A stretch of 27,440 nt of DNA from a virus: the IMG/VR virus record IMGVR_UViG_3300022839_000083, positions 1-27,440 of that record. One strand, 5' to 3'. Below are positions 1 through 6,682 of the stretch, piece after piece. The notes under the pieces were generated by a model. The model made no database searches. It saw only the letters and a list, made by a program, of their open reading frames with translations, and was not told the origin of the DNA. Positions within the stretch are counted from its first letter, which is position 1. Each line of letters begins with the position of its first letter. The position numbers and the translations under genes were made by a program.

Positions 1-249
1 TTGCTAAGAAGTTTTTATGAACTATGTTGTGTTTTTCGACTGACAGCAATCAATCTATATCAACCTGTGAGCCCAATTTGTTTGGTGGCTTCCGCACTCT
101 GGTGCGTCGATCAATATGTTACGTGTCACGGATATCACCCCGGTTTTTCCACAGCGGTATTATTAAACTGGCCCGCTAGCCTTATGTGCTGTATTGATTT
201 GCCTTGTGGATGCCTGGTGCTCTAGGAGCGTTTATAATGTCTCTGCCTA
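1..249 (-). ncRNA. Candidate structured RNA or long 5' leader
   Basis: A perfect sigma-70 promoter at 256-284 points left into this stretch, where I find no convincing gene on either strand. Base composition is about 50% G+C in 61-180 by my count, against about 36% around it, as expected for structured RNA in an AT-rich genome. Read on the minus strand it can form several local hairpins in a row: 219-229 (GCTC/GAGC), 153-177 (AGCGG/CCGCT), 93-106 (CGCAC/GTGCG with a four-base loop), 70-90 (3 plus 4 pairs with a bulge) and 38-55 (five pairs, one G-U). I do not recognise an Rfam family or a tRNA. It could instead be the 5' leader of a gene beyond the left edge; in marine T4-like phages the clamp gene gp45 often lies near here. 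Confidence 0.35.
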
Positions 250-255
250 TGTGTT

Positions 256-284
256 AGTATAGTAGAGATTATTGTTAGTGTCAA
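256..284 (-). promoter_or_regulatory. Sigma-70 early promoter facing the left edge
   Basis: On the minus strand TTGACA (279-284) is followed by a 17-base spacer and TATACT (256-261). The -35 matches the bacterial consensus exactly and the -10 is one base off TATAAT. Transcription should start near 249 and run left. The same hexamers and spacing occur before gp47 and gp55. Confidence 0.8.
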
Positions 285-296
285 CCGATAATTATT

Positions 297-725
297 TTAT
301 AATGGATTGTTTTTAAGATGTTCTTTGAGAATATTTGATCCACCAACTCTAACATTAATAATACCGTTGTAGTATTCATCTGTTTCAAGTACTCTGCGTT
401 CAAACTGTTCACGTGCCTCTAAGTAACTTGCTATGCCTCTGCTGGGACAAAAATGTAATATTTCACGTGTGAAATTTTCTGAGCCTAACTCTAAAACGTC
501 TGCATTAAGTCTATCACTGGAGCCATAATATTCTCTCCAGTCACTTTCTTTAGTGCTACGTCTTTTATTCTTCTTGCCTTTAAGCGGGGGTTTAGTTACT
601 TTAAACTTTGCTAGTTTCTTGCCTATATACATCATGCAATTGGACTTGTTTGTTATCAAGTAAACAAACGCTTCGCACCCGATAGGTAGTTCGTTAATTT
701 CTTTTCCTTGATAAGTCCACTGCAT
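297..725 (-). CDS. GIY-YIG-like endonuclease-family protein
   Basis: A 142-residue protein of a type common in T4-like marine phages. The N-terminal half carries the two short strands typical of GIY-YIG nucleases: VYLI at residues 21-24 and YIGKK at 33-37. A basic loop follows (residues 36-58), then the YYGSS turn (67-71) and YLEAREQF (101-108), whose E103 is the likely metal-binding glutamate. The tail YYNGIINVR (118-126) is also typical of this family as I remember it. The start lies 32 bases after the 65-residue gene; its ribosome site is weak (GGTAA), which suggests translation coupled to upstream genes. It is probably co-transcribed with gp46 and the HNH gene. Whether it acts as a homing enzyme, a repair or host-DNA nuclease, or has lost activity cannot be told from sequence. 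Confidence 0.7.
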   Translation of the reverse strand: MQWTYQGKEINELPIGCEAFVYLITNKSNCMMYIGKKLAKFKVTKPPLKGKKNKRRSTKESDWREYYGSSDRLNADVLELGSENFTREILHFCPSRGIASYLEAREQFERRVLETDEYYNGIINVRVGGSNILKEHLKNNPL

Positions 726-757
726 GAGTATACTTACCGGTATATGGAGTAGGCTAC

Positions 758-955
758 CTAAGTTCTGGTTTGTCTAGTTGTTACATGTTTTTCGTGTATG
801 TTGTCTGCACGTTCTTTTGCTAGTGTACGAATATCTCGTAGACACTTGCGTACAATACGATGTGTGCGTACACTATTTTGTCTTTCAAATTTCTCATTTG
901 CTTTAAAATAGTCAAGATATGCCTTGACTAGTAAATCATGTGCGTCGTCTTGCAT
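758..955 (-). CDS. Small conserved phage protein, function unknown
   Basis: A 65-residue protein predicted to be mostly helical, rich in charged residues, with a basic second half (residues 26-52). It resembles short proteins I recall between gp46 and gp45 in cyanophages and pelagiphages, with the pattern AH-LL-KAYLDY-KANEKFE followed by a basic helix ending in LAKERAD. No enzyme motif or membrane segment is visible. Its ATG overlaps the stop of the HNH gene (TAATG), so it is translationally coupled to that gene. If the HNH gene is a late insertion, this coupling was re-made after insertion. A small nucleic-acid-binding or adaptor role would fit the charge pattern, but that is a guess. Confidence 0.65.
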   Translation of the reverse strand: MQDDAHDLLVKAYLDYFKANEKFERQNSVRTHRIVRKCLRDIRTLAKERADNIHEKHVTTRQTRT

Positions 956-1716
956 TAGTCAGTTACTTCCAAATCGTTAGCATATGATTTACAATTTTGT
1001 CCGTGCCATCTTTTGTAATTCGTAAGCATTGTAGTTTTTCCACAAAACTCGCAAGTTTTCTGTCCGTTTATTCGTGCTAATTTTTTTCTCTCTATAGTTT
1101 CTTGTGATTGCTTTCTGCCTTTAAGTTTTTCGCCTATTCTTTTCATTAGCTCAGGATCTCTAGATTTTCCTAACTTATTTTGTCTAATTTTTTCTTTTGT
1201 AGAATCACTTCTCTTTTTTCCAGTAGTTTCATTCTTACGCTTTTCTCGCATAACAGAAGCATATTCGTCTCCAAAGATTTCTTCATATGACTTTCCTTTT
1301 TTTGCTTCTGACATTTTTTTCTTAGTTTCTTCGCTGTGATTTTTTCCAAAAAAAGGATTGTTTTCTTTGCTCATTCTTTTAGATTGCGCAATTGAATGTT
1401 TGATTCTTGCCTCTTCATAGTCTTTTTCTGTAAATGTGTACTCTCTTTGCTGCGAACGACTTTGTTTATTCATCATTCTCCATAAAGCGCTCCACATCTT
1501 CTGATTGTCGACTCCTGTTGTAAATTTAACTAATAACTTGTGACACAAAAAATGATCTTCAGCACTAAGGCACACAACGTTGTCTCTTTTATTAGATCCA
1601 TTCAGTGATTTAGGAATGATATGATGTCTTTCACAATATTGAGATTTTGGATCTAGTACTTTGTTATTTTTTATAATATCATAATATTCTTTTAAATAAT
1701 TATTTTGCGTAAACAT
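955..1716 (-). CDS. HNH homing endonuclease with NUMOD3 repeats
   Basis: A 253-residue free-standing homing-type endonuclease. The N-terminal HNH nuclease core shows ERHHIIPKSLNG (29-40), an asparagine at 46 and SAEDHFLCHKLL (51-62), the usual His-His, Asn, His order. Lysine-rich NUMOD3-type DNA-binding motifs follow: NPFFGKNHSEETKKKMSEAK (120-139), a second around 165-184 and a third around 197-213. A short zinc-finger-like end has CEFC (222-225), H238 and C242. It sits between gp46 and the small 65-residue gene, a place where related phages usually have no gene as I remember. Its ribosome site is strong (AAAGGAG, 1724-1730) and a perfect T4-type late box lies just upstream at 1742-1749. Sampled lines look more AT-rich (about 30% GC) than gp46 (about 38%), which fits a mobile origin. 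It appears intact. Confidence 0.85.
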   Translation of the reverse strand: MFTQNNYLKEYYDIIKNNKVLDPKSQYCERHHIIPKSLNGSNKRDNVVCLSAEDHFLCHKLLVKFTTGVDNQKMWSALWRMMNKQSRSQQREYTFTEKDYEEARIKHSIAQSKRMSKENNPFFGKNHSEETKKKMSEAKKGKSYEEIFGDEYASVMREKRKNETTGKKRSDSTKEKIRQNKLGKSRDPELMKRIGEKLKGRKQSQETIERKKLARINGQKTCEFCGKTTMLTNYKRWHGQNCKSYANDLEVTD

Positions 1717-1741
1717 TATATCTCCTTTAGAATTTACTTAG

Positions 1742-1749
1742 TATTTATA
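1742..1749 (-). promoter_or_regulatory. T4-type late promoter box before HNH gene
   Basis: The minus strand reads TATAAATA, the exact T4 late -10 consensus recognised by gp55. It overlaps the gp46 stop codon and lies 25 bases before the HNH start, with the strong ribosome site in between. A start near 1736 would give a short leader of about 20 bases. The match is perfect but eight AT-only bases can occur by chance. Confidence 0.55.
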
Positions 1750-3520
1750 CGATACTAGTAATATCTAAATCTGGTTCGTATGAGGTGAAGCCATTTTCTT
1801 TTACTACTCGCAGCACTCGATTAACCCTACCAATTAATTCATCTTTGTGTGAGATAAGATAGATATTTTTATTACGTTCGCGAGCCATCTTTTTAAGAAT
1901 ACTCAAACTGTTCTCAACTCCAGCAGTGTCCATACCGCTATCAATCAGCTCGTCAATAAACAACAAGTTGATATTTTGATACAGGCTTTCCCAAACATCA
2001 CGGAATGCAAAGCTTAATCCTAAGATAAGTCTGTTACGTTCTCCTCGACTTAAATTATCAAAGTCTAGATCTTGACCAAGCTGCGTAATTTCAACATTCA
2101 AATCGTTTAAGAACACCACCCGATGCGGCAAGCCAATCTTATCAAGATAATATGTAAGTCTGTTGTTAAGATATGCTAAGTTTTGATCAATGATCTTCTT
2201 GCGAATAAAGCTGTCTTTGTTCGTAAGTAGCTTTAGTAAAAACTCTTGATGCTCTTTATAACTTGTAAGCTCGTTAACAACACCCCAATCAACTTTTTGG
2301 ATAGCAGTTTCATTTAACTCGTTAATTTGTGCAGTGTATGGGTTAACATCGTCGTGCTTGTTAGCAAGCGTCTGTTTCAAATTGTCTACATTACTTCTAT
2401 GTTCGTATGCATCTTTAGCATTTTCATAGAAGGTAGTAGGTTTACCATTAATGTCACCAATTTCTTTAAGTGCAGCCATTACATCAACTACCTTACCTGC
2501 AATTTCTGCTTGATAAGCTATTGCATCCAGCAGTTCGGTTTCTTTACGCTCGGCAATTTCTGCTTTCTTATCTAGATGAAGTGCTTGACCGCAGGTATAA
2601 CATGTTGCGTCTTCAAGTTCTGCAACATCCTTAGTAACCTTTTCAACAGTTTTATCAGCACGTTGTAGAGCTGGCTCGAGTGTGCTTAGTTCTTTCCTAA
2701 GCGCTAAGATGGTATTGTTATGTTTGGTCCAGTTTGCTAGTTTCTCGTGTGACTCAAGTTCAGTTTCAATATCCAGCTTCTCTAACTCTTCAATGGCGGC
2801 AGCAAGTTTATCTTGATCTTGAGTATGTTTAGCTTGCCAAGCACGTTGAGTACGCTTTAATCCTTCGATACTTGTTTCGATCTTCTCATTAGCAGTTTGA
2901 ATAGCATTGATCTTTAGCGTTTCTTCAGTAATGGCATCTTTAGACTGTCGAGTCTGTTCTTTAAGTGCATCTGCCTTCTCAGAAAGAATAGTAATGCCTA
3001 ACAACTGCTCAATGATAACACGTTGATCATTTACTCTCATACTCAAGAACGGTTCAGTATAGGTATTCAGTGCAACAATATGTTTAAACATATCATGACT
3101 CATGCCCAACAGGGTGTTTACATCGTCTTGTGTCTGTCTACTGTCGCCTTGTGACTCGTCTACTAGAGTTTCTTGATTATTAATATAGAATTTAAAGATA
3201 TTAGGACTACGACCGCGTTCAATACGGTAGTTGTTATTATCTTTTTCAAATTGTAGGGTAACCAACATGCCTTTGCTGTTGGTCTTGTTAATTAAGTTGT
3301 TTCTTTTGATGTTTGTAAGTGCTTGACCATACAGTGCATAGGATAGAGCGTTGATAATGGTCGTTTTTCCAGTACCATTACGTGATCCGCTGTCGTCACC
3401 ACCTTGATCTAAGTTTTCACCAAGTACTAGAGTAAGTTGTTCATTATCAAAGTCAACTGCCTGAGTCTGATTACCCACACTCATGAAGTTTTTAACTGTT
3501 AGGTCTTTAATTTTTATCAT
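1745..3520 (-). CDS. gp46: gp46 recombination endonuclease subunit (SbcC/Rad50-like)
   Basis: A 591-residue SMC-type ATPase, partner of gp47 in the phage Mre11-Rad50-like complex that resects DNA ends for recombination-dependent replication and degrades host DNA. The Walker A loop is GSRNGTGKTT (45-54). A long heptad-rich coiled coil (about 180-450) is broken by the zinc hook CYTC (307-310). The C-terminal lobe has the ABC signature LSRGERNRL (490-498), Walker B LLFIDELID (519-527) and the switch histidine in LISHKDEL (H558). The length is close to T4 gp46 (560). Its ATG lies one base after the gp47 stop, so the two are co-transcribed and probably coupled. The P-loop is preceded by a Gly/Asp-rich stretch (38-47) seen in phage gp46 proteins. 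All key motifs are intact. Confidence 0.93.
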   Translation of the reverse strand: MIKIKDLTVKNFMSVGNQTQAVDFDNEQLTLVLGENLDQGGDDSGSRNGTGKTTIINALSYALYGQALTNIKRNNLINKTNSKGMLVTLQFEKDNNNYRIERGRSPNIFKFYINNQETLVDESQGDSRQTQDDVNTLLGMSHDMFKHIVALNTYTEPFLSMRVNDQRVIIEQLLGITILSEKADALKEQTRQSKDAITEETLKINAIQTANEKIETSIEGLKRTQRAWQAKHTQDQDKLAAAIEELEKLDIETELESHEKLANWTKHNNTILALRKELSTLEPALQRADKTVEKVTKDVAELEDATCYTCGQALHLDKKAEIAERKETELLDAIAYQAEIAGKVVDVMAALKEIGDINGKPTTFYENAKDAYEHRSNVDNLKQTLANKHDDVNPYTAQINELNETAIQKVDWGVVNELTSYKEHQEFLLKLLTNKDSFIRKKIIDQNLAYLNNRLTYYLDKIGLPHRVVFLNDLNVEITQLGQDLDFDNLSRGERNRLILGLSFAFRDVWESLYQNINLLFIDELIDSGMDTAGVENSLSILKKMARERNKNIYLISHKDELIGRVNRVLRVVKENGFTSYEPDLDITSIV

Positions 3521-3521
3521 A

Positions 3522-4538
3522 TTAGTGTTCTAATCCGTTGTATATCTGCAAAAGCATGCTCTTATCATAGTTGTTAGTGTCAAGCGCTGCAATTTCATTA
3601 CTTACGATCTGGTCCACACTTTCAAACTGTGCAATATCAAGCTCTGTACTCATTTCTTCTAACTGCTTTTGTGGTATTAGTGTGATCTCACGACAGTTGT
3701 ATTGATTAATGAATGTTTCTTTGATAAAACTTGCTTCTTCATAGCTAATAGGAAGGTCAAGCGTTACTCGTAGATACATTTTATCCTTAATAAACGTATC
3801 TGCATTATCAATTAAGTTGCTAAGTGTTACAGTACGGTACTTAGGGCAATTAGGCCAGTTAACAAACTCTGGTTCTTTATTGTTCTCCTTATCAAGTATC
3901 ATCATACCTCGATCATCATCGCCAACATCAGCATAATTGTGGGGAAACGCATTACCTATGTAATGAATAGCACCTTGCTTCTGTCGTTTGTGGAAGTGTC
4001 CACTAAACACATACTCTTGATGCTTAAAATGCTCAGACTTAAGGTCGCCGTGATCTGGCATTCTAACTAAAGCGTTCATATAGAAGCTAGGAAGTTCAAA
4101 ATGACCAAACAAATACTTTGTTTTAATATCACCCATCGTCTTCCATTCGTCCCCGACGAGCCATGGAACAAGTGCAACATCATCTTCGATGAAGATTTCG
4201 TCTATAAATGTAATTCCAGGAATGTGCTTTGCAAATGCAGTGCTGTTTACAGAACGTTTGTCTCTATAATACAAATCGTGATTACCATCAAAGAAGTAAA
4301 ACTTCTCAAATGCAGCACCTAGCTTCTCCATGCTTCTAATTGTAGCATCCATAGTAGTAAGATTTAGTGAATTTCGATTGTGATGCCAGTCACCACAGAA
4401 GATTCCGGTCTCGCAACCGTTATCTTTTGCAGTTTGTATAAACCAATCAATGAATTCTTCGCAATCGTCATTATGAACGCGACTATTACCTTTAAGTCCG
4501 AAATGGATGTCTGTAAACACCGCAGCTTTTTTAAACAA
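3522..4538 (-). CDS. gp47: gp47 recombination nuclease subunit (SbcD/Mre11-like)
   Basis: A 338-residue metallophosphoesterase nuclease, essentially the same length as T4 gp47 (339). All metal-binding motifs are present in order: D10-x-H12, GD at 49-50, GNHD at 85-88, GH at 145-146 and GHFH at 180-183. It pairs with gp46 for double-strand end processing. The start codon is TTG: a GGAG ribosome site (minus strand, about 4546-4549) sits eight bases upstream, and the only nearby upstream ATG in frame is closed at once by a stop. The first residues then read MFKKAAVFTDIHFG, ideal for the family. Its own early promoter (4566-4594) begins right after the gp55 stop, so gp47-gp46 can be expressed independently of gp55. 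Confidence 0.93.
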   Translation of the reverse strand: MFKKAAVFTDIHFGLKGNSRVHNDDCEEFIDWFIQTAKDNGCETGIFCGDWHHNRNSLNLTTMDATIRSMEKLGAAFEKFYFFDGNHDLYYRDKRSVNSTAFAKHIPGITFIDEIFIEDDVALVPWLVGDEWKTMGDIKTKYLFGHFELPSFYMNALVRMPDHGDLKSEHFKHQEYVFSGHFHKRQKQGAIHYIGNAFPHNYADVGDDDRGMMILDKENNKEPEFVNWPNCPKYRTVTLSNLIDNADTFIKDKMYLRVTLDLPISYEEASFIKETFINQYNCREITLIPQKQLEEMSTELDIAQFESVDQIVSNEIAALDTNNYDKSMLLQIYNGLEH

Positions 4539-4565
4539 GATTAGTTCTCCATATGTACATGTTAC

Positions 4566-4594
4566 AGTATATAGTAAATATTAACACCTGTCAA
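4566..4594 (-). promoter_or_regulatory. Sigma-70 early promoter for gp47-gp46
   Basis: Minus strand TTGACA (4589-4594), 17-base spacer, TATACT (4566-4571). The -35 begins five bases after the gp55 stop and the leader to the gp47 TTG would be about 20 bases. Identical in hexamers and spacing to the promoters at 256-284 and 5468-5496. Confidence 0.85.
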
Positions 4595-4598
4595 CCAC

Positions 4599-5444
4599 TT
4601 ATTTGGTATCTGTGAACTGTGTAGGAGGAGCTTCTTCGTTGCGCTTAACAGCAGCTTCCCATTCGCCTTGACTTTGTCTTGTGTAGCTAGGATCCAACGC
4701 ATTCATTTCGAGAATATCGTCGCGAATGTTTTGATTACGTTTTTCAATATTAATAACACGCACAAAACTATTAGTTACTGCTGCTGTGTAGTAAGCAAAC
4801 GGATTATCCGACTTAGACTCGTCAAATTGTAGTCCGATCTGTGCAAGTTGTAAGATTGCTTGCCCCTTCATTTCGTCGTTGTATGTATATCCGCGAACGT
4901 TACCCCGAGTAGCATATCGATCAACAAGTTTTAACCACATCATGGCAAGTTTGTTCGTTGCTATTCCGTGATCTTTGTCAAAGTGTCCGTTGTCCATGCC
5001 GCCTTTCCAGTGACTTTTTCCAACTAACACAATTTCGCCTTCGTCGTTGTATTTGTAATGGTGGAAAGGAGGAAACGGAAGCTTAACTTTTGTATCGGCT
5101 ACGGATTTAGGATTTTTCTTACGTCCTGGCTCTTCTGGAATGTGTTCAAATGTCATTACACGGAAGATTAATTCTTCTTTAGTAATTTCAGATGCTAATG
5201 TTTCGCATTCTGCTTGCTTAACTTTTTCACCAAGCTCTTTACGACGCTCGTATTCTGCCGAACTAAGTTTTTTTGCTTTATTTTGTTTTGCTTCGGCAAC
5301 AATTAATGGATCAATTTTGTCTACGCTTGATAAAATAATATCATAGTCGCCGTATTCGGGAGCAGTGTAGCTATTAAACGCATTTTTTGATCTATGTATT
5401 TCTTTAAGTATATCTTTATTGTTAAGGTAATTCTTAGGTCGCAT
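4599..5444 (-). CDS. gp55: gp55 sigma factor for late transcription
   Basis: A 281-residue late sigma factor that directs host RNA polymerase to short TATAAATA-like promoters. The N-terminus MRPKNYLNNKDILKEI lines up with the start of T4 gp55 (KPKYNYVNNKELLQAI). A sigma-70 region 2-like segment spans about 167-245: YTYNDEMKGQAILQLAQIGL (187-206), NPFAYYTAAVTNSFVRV (214-230), then a basic helix ending KRNQNIRDD. T4 gp55 has 185 residues; the extra length lies mostly between the N-terminal motif and region 2 (about 30-160), including SHWKGG and GHFDKDHG, which I recall in marine phage homologues. The C-terminus (PPTQFTDTK) lacks the hydrophobic clamp-binding tail of T4 gp55. It has its own early promoter and a CAGGAAAA ribosome site. 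Its product should switch on the divergent baseplate operon. Confidence 0.87.
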   Translation of the reverse strand: MRPKNYLNNKDILKEIHRSKNAFNSYTAPEYGDYDIILSSVDKIDPLIVAEAKQNKAKKLSSAEYERRKELGEKVKQAECETLASEITKEELIFRVMTFEHIPEEPGRKKNPKSVADTKVKLPFPPFHHYKYNDEGEIVLVGKSHWKGGMDNGHFDKDHGIATNKLAMMWLKLVDRYATRGNVRGYTYNDEMKGQAILQLAQIGLQFDESKSDNPFAYYTAAVTNSFVRVINIEKRNQNIRDDILEMNALDPSYTRQSQGEWEAAVKRNEEAPPTQFTDTK

Positions 5445-5467
5445 GAGGTTTTCCTGTAGTTATATAT

Positions 5468-5496
5468 AGTATAAACTACTAACATAATTTTGTCAA
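5468..5496 (-). promoter_or_regulatory. Sigma-70 early promoter for gp55
   Basis: Minus strand TTGACA (5491-5496), 17-base spacer, TATACT (5468-5473). Transcription should start near 5461, giving a leader of about 17 bases before the gp55 ATG at 5444. The -35 hexamer directly abuts the plus-strand late box at 5497-5503. Confidence 0.85.
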
Positions 5497-5503
5497 CTAA
5501 ATA
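5497..5503 (+). promoter_or_regulatory. Late promoter box for baseplate operon
   Basis: CTAAATA on the plus strand resembles the T4 late -10 box (TATAAATA) and the CTAAATA form I recall from cyanophages. A start near 5510 would give a short leader carrying AGGAG (5511-5515) before the gp48 ATG at 5528. It is the only candidate promoter I see ahead of the rightward operon. Confidence 0.6.
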
Positions 5504-5527
5504 GTAGTAGAGGAGACAAAATAAATT

Positions 5528-6379
5528 ATGGCCTTTCAAATCAATTTTAATGCAAGCAACTTTGTTAGCAGTATTGTATCTGATGCAACTAGCGCTGTTA
5601 AAGGCGCAATCGGCAGTACTATTAATCAAAAGCTAGGCAGTCTAGGGCCGCTAGGAAAACTTGCTGCAAATTTTATTAATCAAACAGGCGGTTTTGGATC
5701 TTCAATTAATAATAGAACAATATCAAGAGCAATAATATCGTCTAACAATTCAGTATCTGATGCAAGTGATTGGCGTGTTAGCATTAGTGTGCCAGACATA
5801 CTTAGAAACGAGGGTGATATATTAGCGCCTCTAAGAGAAGCTAGTGGATCGAGTGCATTTAATACCGGAAATAGAATGATATTTCCGTTTAACCCTTCAG
5901 TGTTGTTAAGTCATAGTGCAACCTATTCTTCGGTTCATCCTACACATACAAATTATGCGTATAATGCATATGAAAATAGCCAAGTAGATGCAATTACAAT
6001 TACTGGTGAATTTTATCAAGAAAATGAAAACGATGCAAAGTATTGGGTTGCATGTTTGCACTTTTTAAGAAGCGCAACTAAGATGTTTTATGGCAACAGT
6101 CAGCCGTTAGGCAATCCGCCTGTGGTATGTAGATTAAACGGATATGGTAAACATGTTATGAATAATATTCCTGTTGTAATAACTAACTTTACAACTGATT
6201 TACCAGTTGATGTTGATTATATACAGTGTACAATTAATGGACAAGTAAACTATGTTCCTACACAAAGTTCAATTACAGTTACACTACAACCACAATACGC
6301 AAGACGTTCGCAATCGGGCTTTAGCTTAAATCAATATGCCGCTGGCGGACATATTAATGGTAAAGAAGGATTTGTATAA
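5528..6379 (+). CDS. gp48: gp48-like baseplate tail tube cap
   Basis: A 283-residue protein that I match to the marine-phage form of gp48, the cap joining the central baseplate hub to the tail tube. The hydrophobic, Ser/Gly-rich N-terminus (1-60) resembles that of other tube-initiating proteins. The core has FPFNPSVLLSHSATY (119-133), FLRSATKMFYGN (179-190), NPPVVCRLNGYGKH (196-209) and the DLPVDVDYI turn (224-232), all patterns I recall in cyanophage gp48. T4 gp48 has 364 residues, so this is shorter. It is the first gene of the late operon, with AGGAG 12 bases upstream, and its stop overlaps the gp53 start (TAATG). The tube-fold relative gp54 is the main alternative, since T4 gp48 and gp54 are both built on the tail-tube fold. 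Confidence 0.7.
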   Translation: MAFQINFNASNFVSSIVSDATSAVKGAIGSTINQKLGSLGPLGKLAANFINQTGGFGSSINNRTISRAIISSNNSVSDASDWRVSISVPDILRNEGDILAPLREASGSSAFNTGNRMIFPFNPSVLLSHSATYSSVHPTHTNYAYNAYENSQVDAITITGEFYQENENDAKYWVACLHFLRSATKMFYGNSQPLGNPPVVCRLNGYGKHVMNNIPVVITNFTTDLPVDVDYIQCTINGQVNYVPTQSSITVTLQPQYARRSQSGFSLNQYAAGGHINGKEGFV

Positions 6380-6681
6380 TGACTGCTGATAATAATTTAA
6401 GTCCATACGGAAGAACAGAAATTACCGCAAGTGGATATTTAGATATTTTAAAACCTCGTCCAGTTCCTATAAACAGAGATGATATATTGTTTGAAATAAC
6501 ACCTGAATATACGTATCGCCCTGATTTACTTGCATATATTACTTACGGAAAACAAGAGCTTTGGTGGGTGTTTGCACAACGTAATTTAGACATTCTTAAA
6601 GATCCAGTGTTTGACTTTGTTGCTGGCACTAAGATTTATTTACCTGATCCGTCGGCTTTAAAAAATACCCTAGGAGTATAA
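6379..6681 (+). CDS. gp53: gp53 baseplate wedge subunit
   Basis: A 100-residue protein matching the conserved part of gp53, a wedge component that clamps neighbouring wedges around the hub. Family patterns include YRPDLLAYITYGKQELWWVF (46-65), QRN (67-69), then DPVFDFVAGTKIYLP (75-89), the last resembling a LysM-type turn common in baseplate proteins. T4 gp53 is 196 residues, so this is about half length; the missing part is C-terminal. The ending is clean, with the next ATG two bases after the stop, so this looks like a natural short form and not a truncation. It lies between gp48 and the hub-like protein, a neighbourhood usual in marine T4-like phages. Confidence 0.8.
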   Translation: MTADNNLSPYGRTEITASGYLDILKPRPVPINRDDILFEITPEYTYRPDLLAYITYGKQELWWVFAQRNLDILKDPVFDFVAGTKIYLPDPSALKNTLGV

Positions 6682-6682
6682 T

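Noticed and set aside
55-138. 27-residue minus-strand ORF with GTG start inside the RNA candidate
   Set aside because: No clear ribosome site and it crosses two of the hairpins. A leader peptide is possible but unsupported.
1-225. Plus-strand ORF of 74 codons starting with TTG at the left edge
   Set aside because: It is Cys- and aromatic-rich without domain pattern, has no ribosome site, and runs against a strong minus-strand promoter. The stretch reads better as non-coding RNA.
1-296. tRNA or tmRNA gene
   Set aside because: I looked for a TTCGA-type T-loop with flanking stem on both strands and found none; the hairpins do not form a cloverleaf.
5321-5629. 102-codon minus-strand ORF across the gp55/gp48 gap
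   Set aside because: It overlaps the start of gp55 and of gp48 and covers both promoters; composition is not protein-like.
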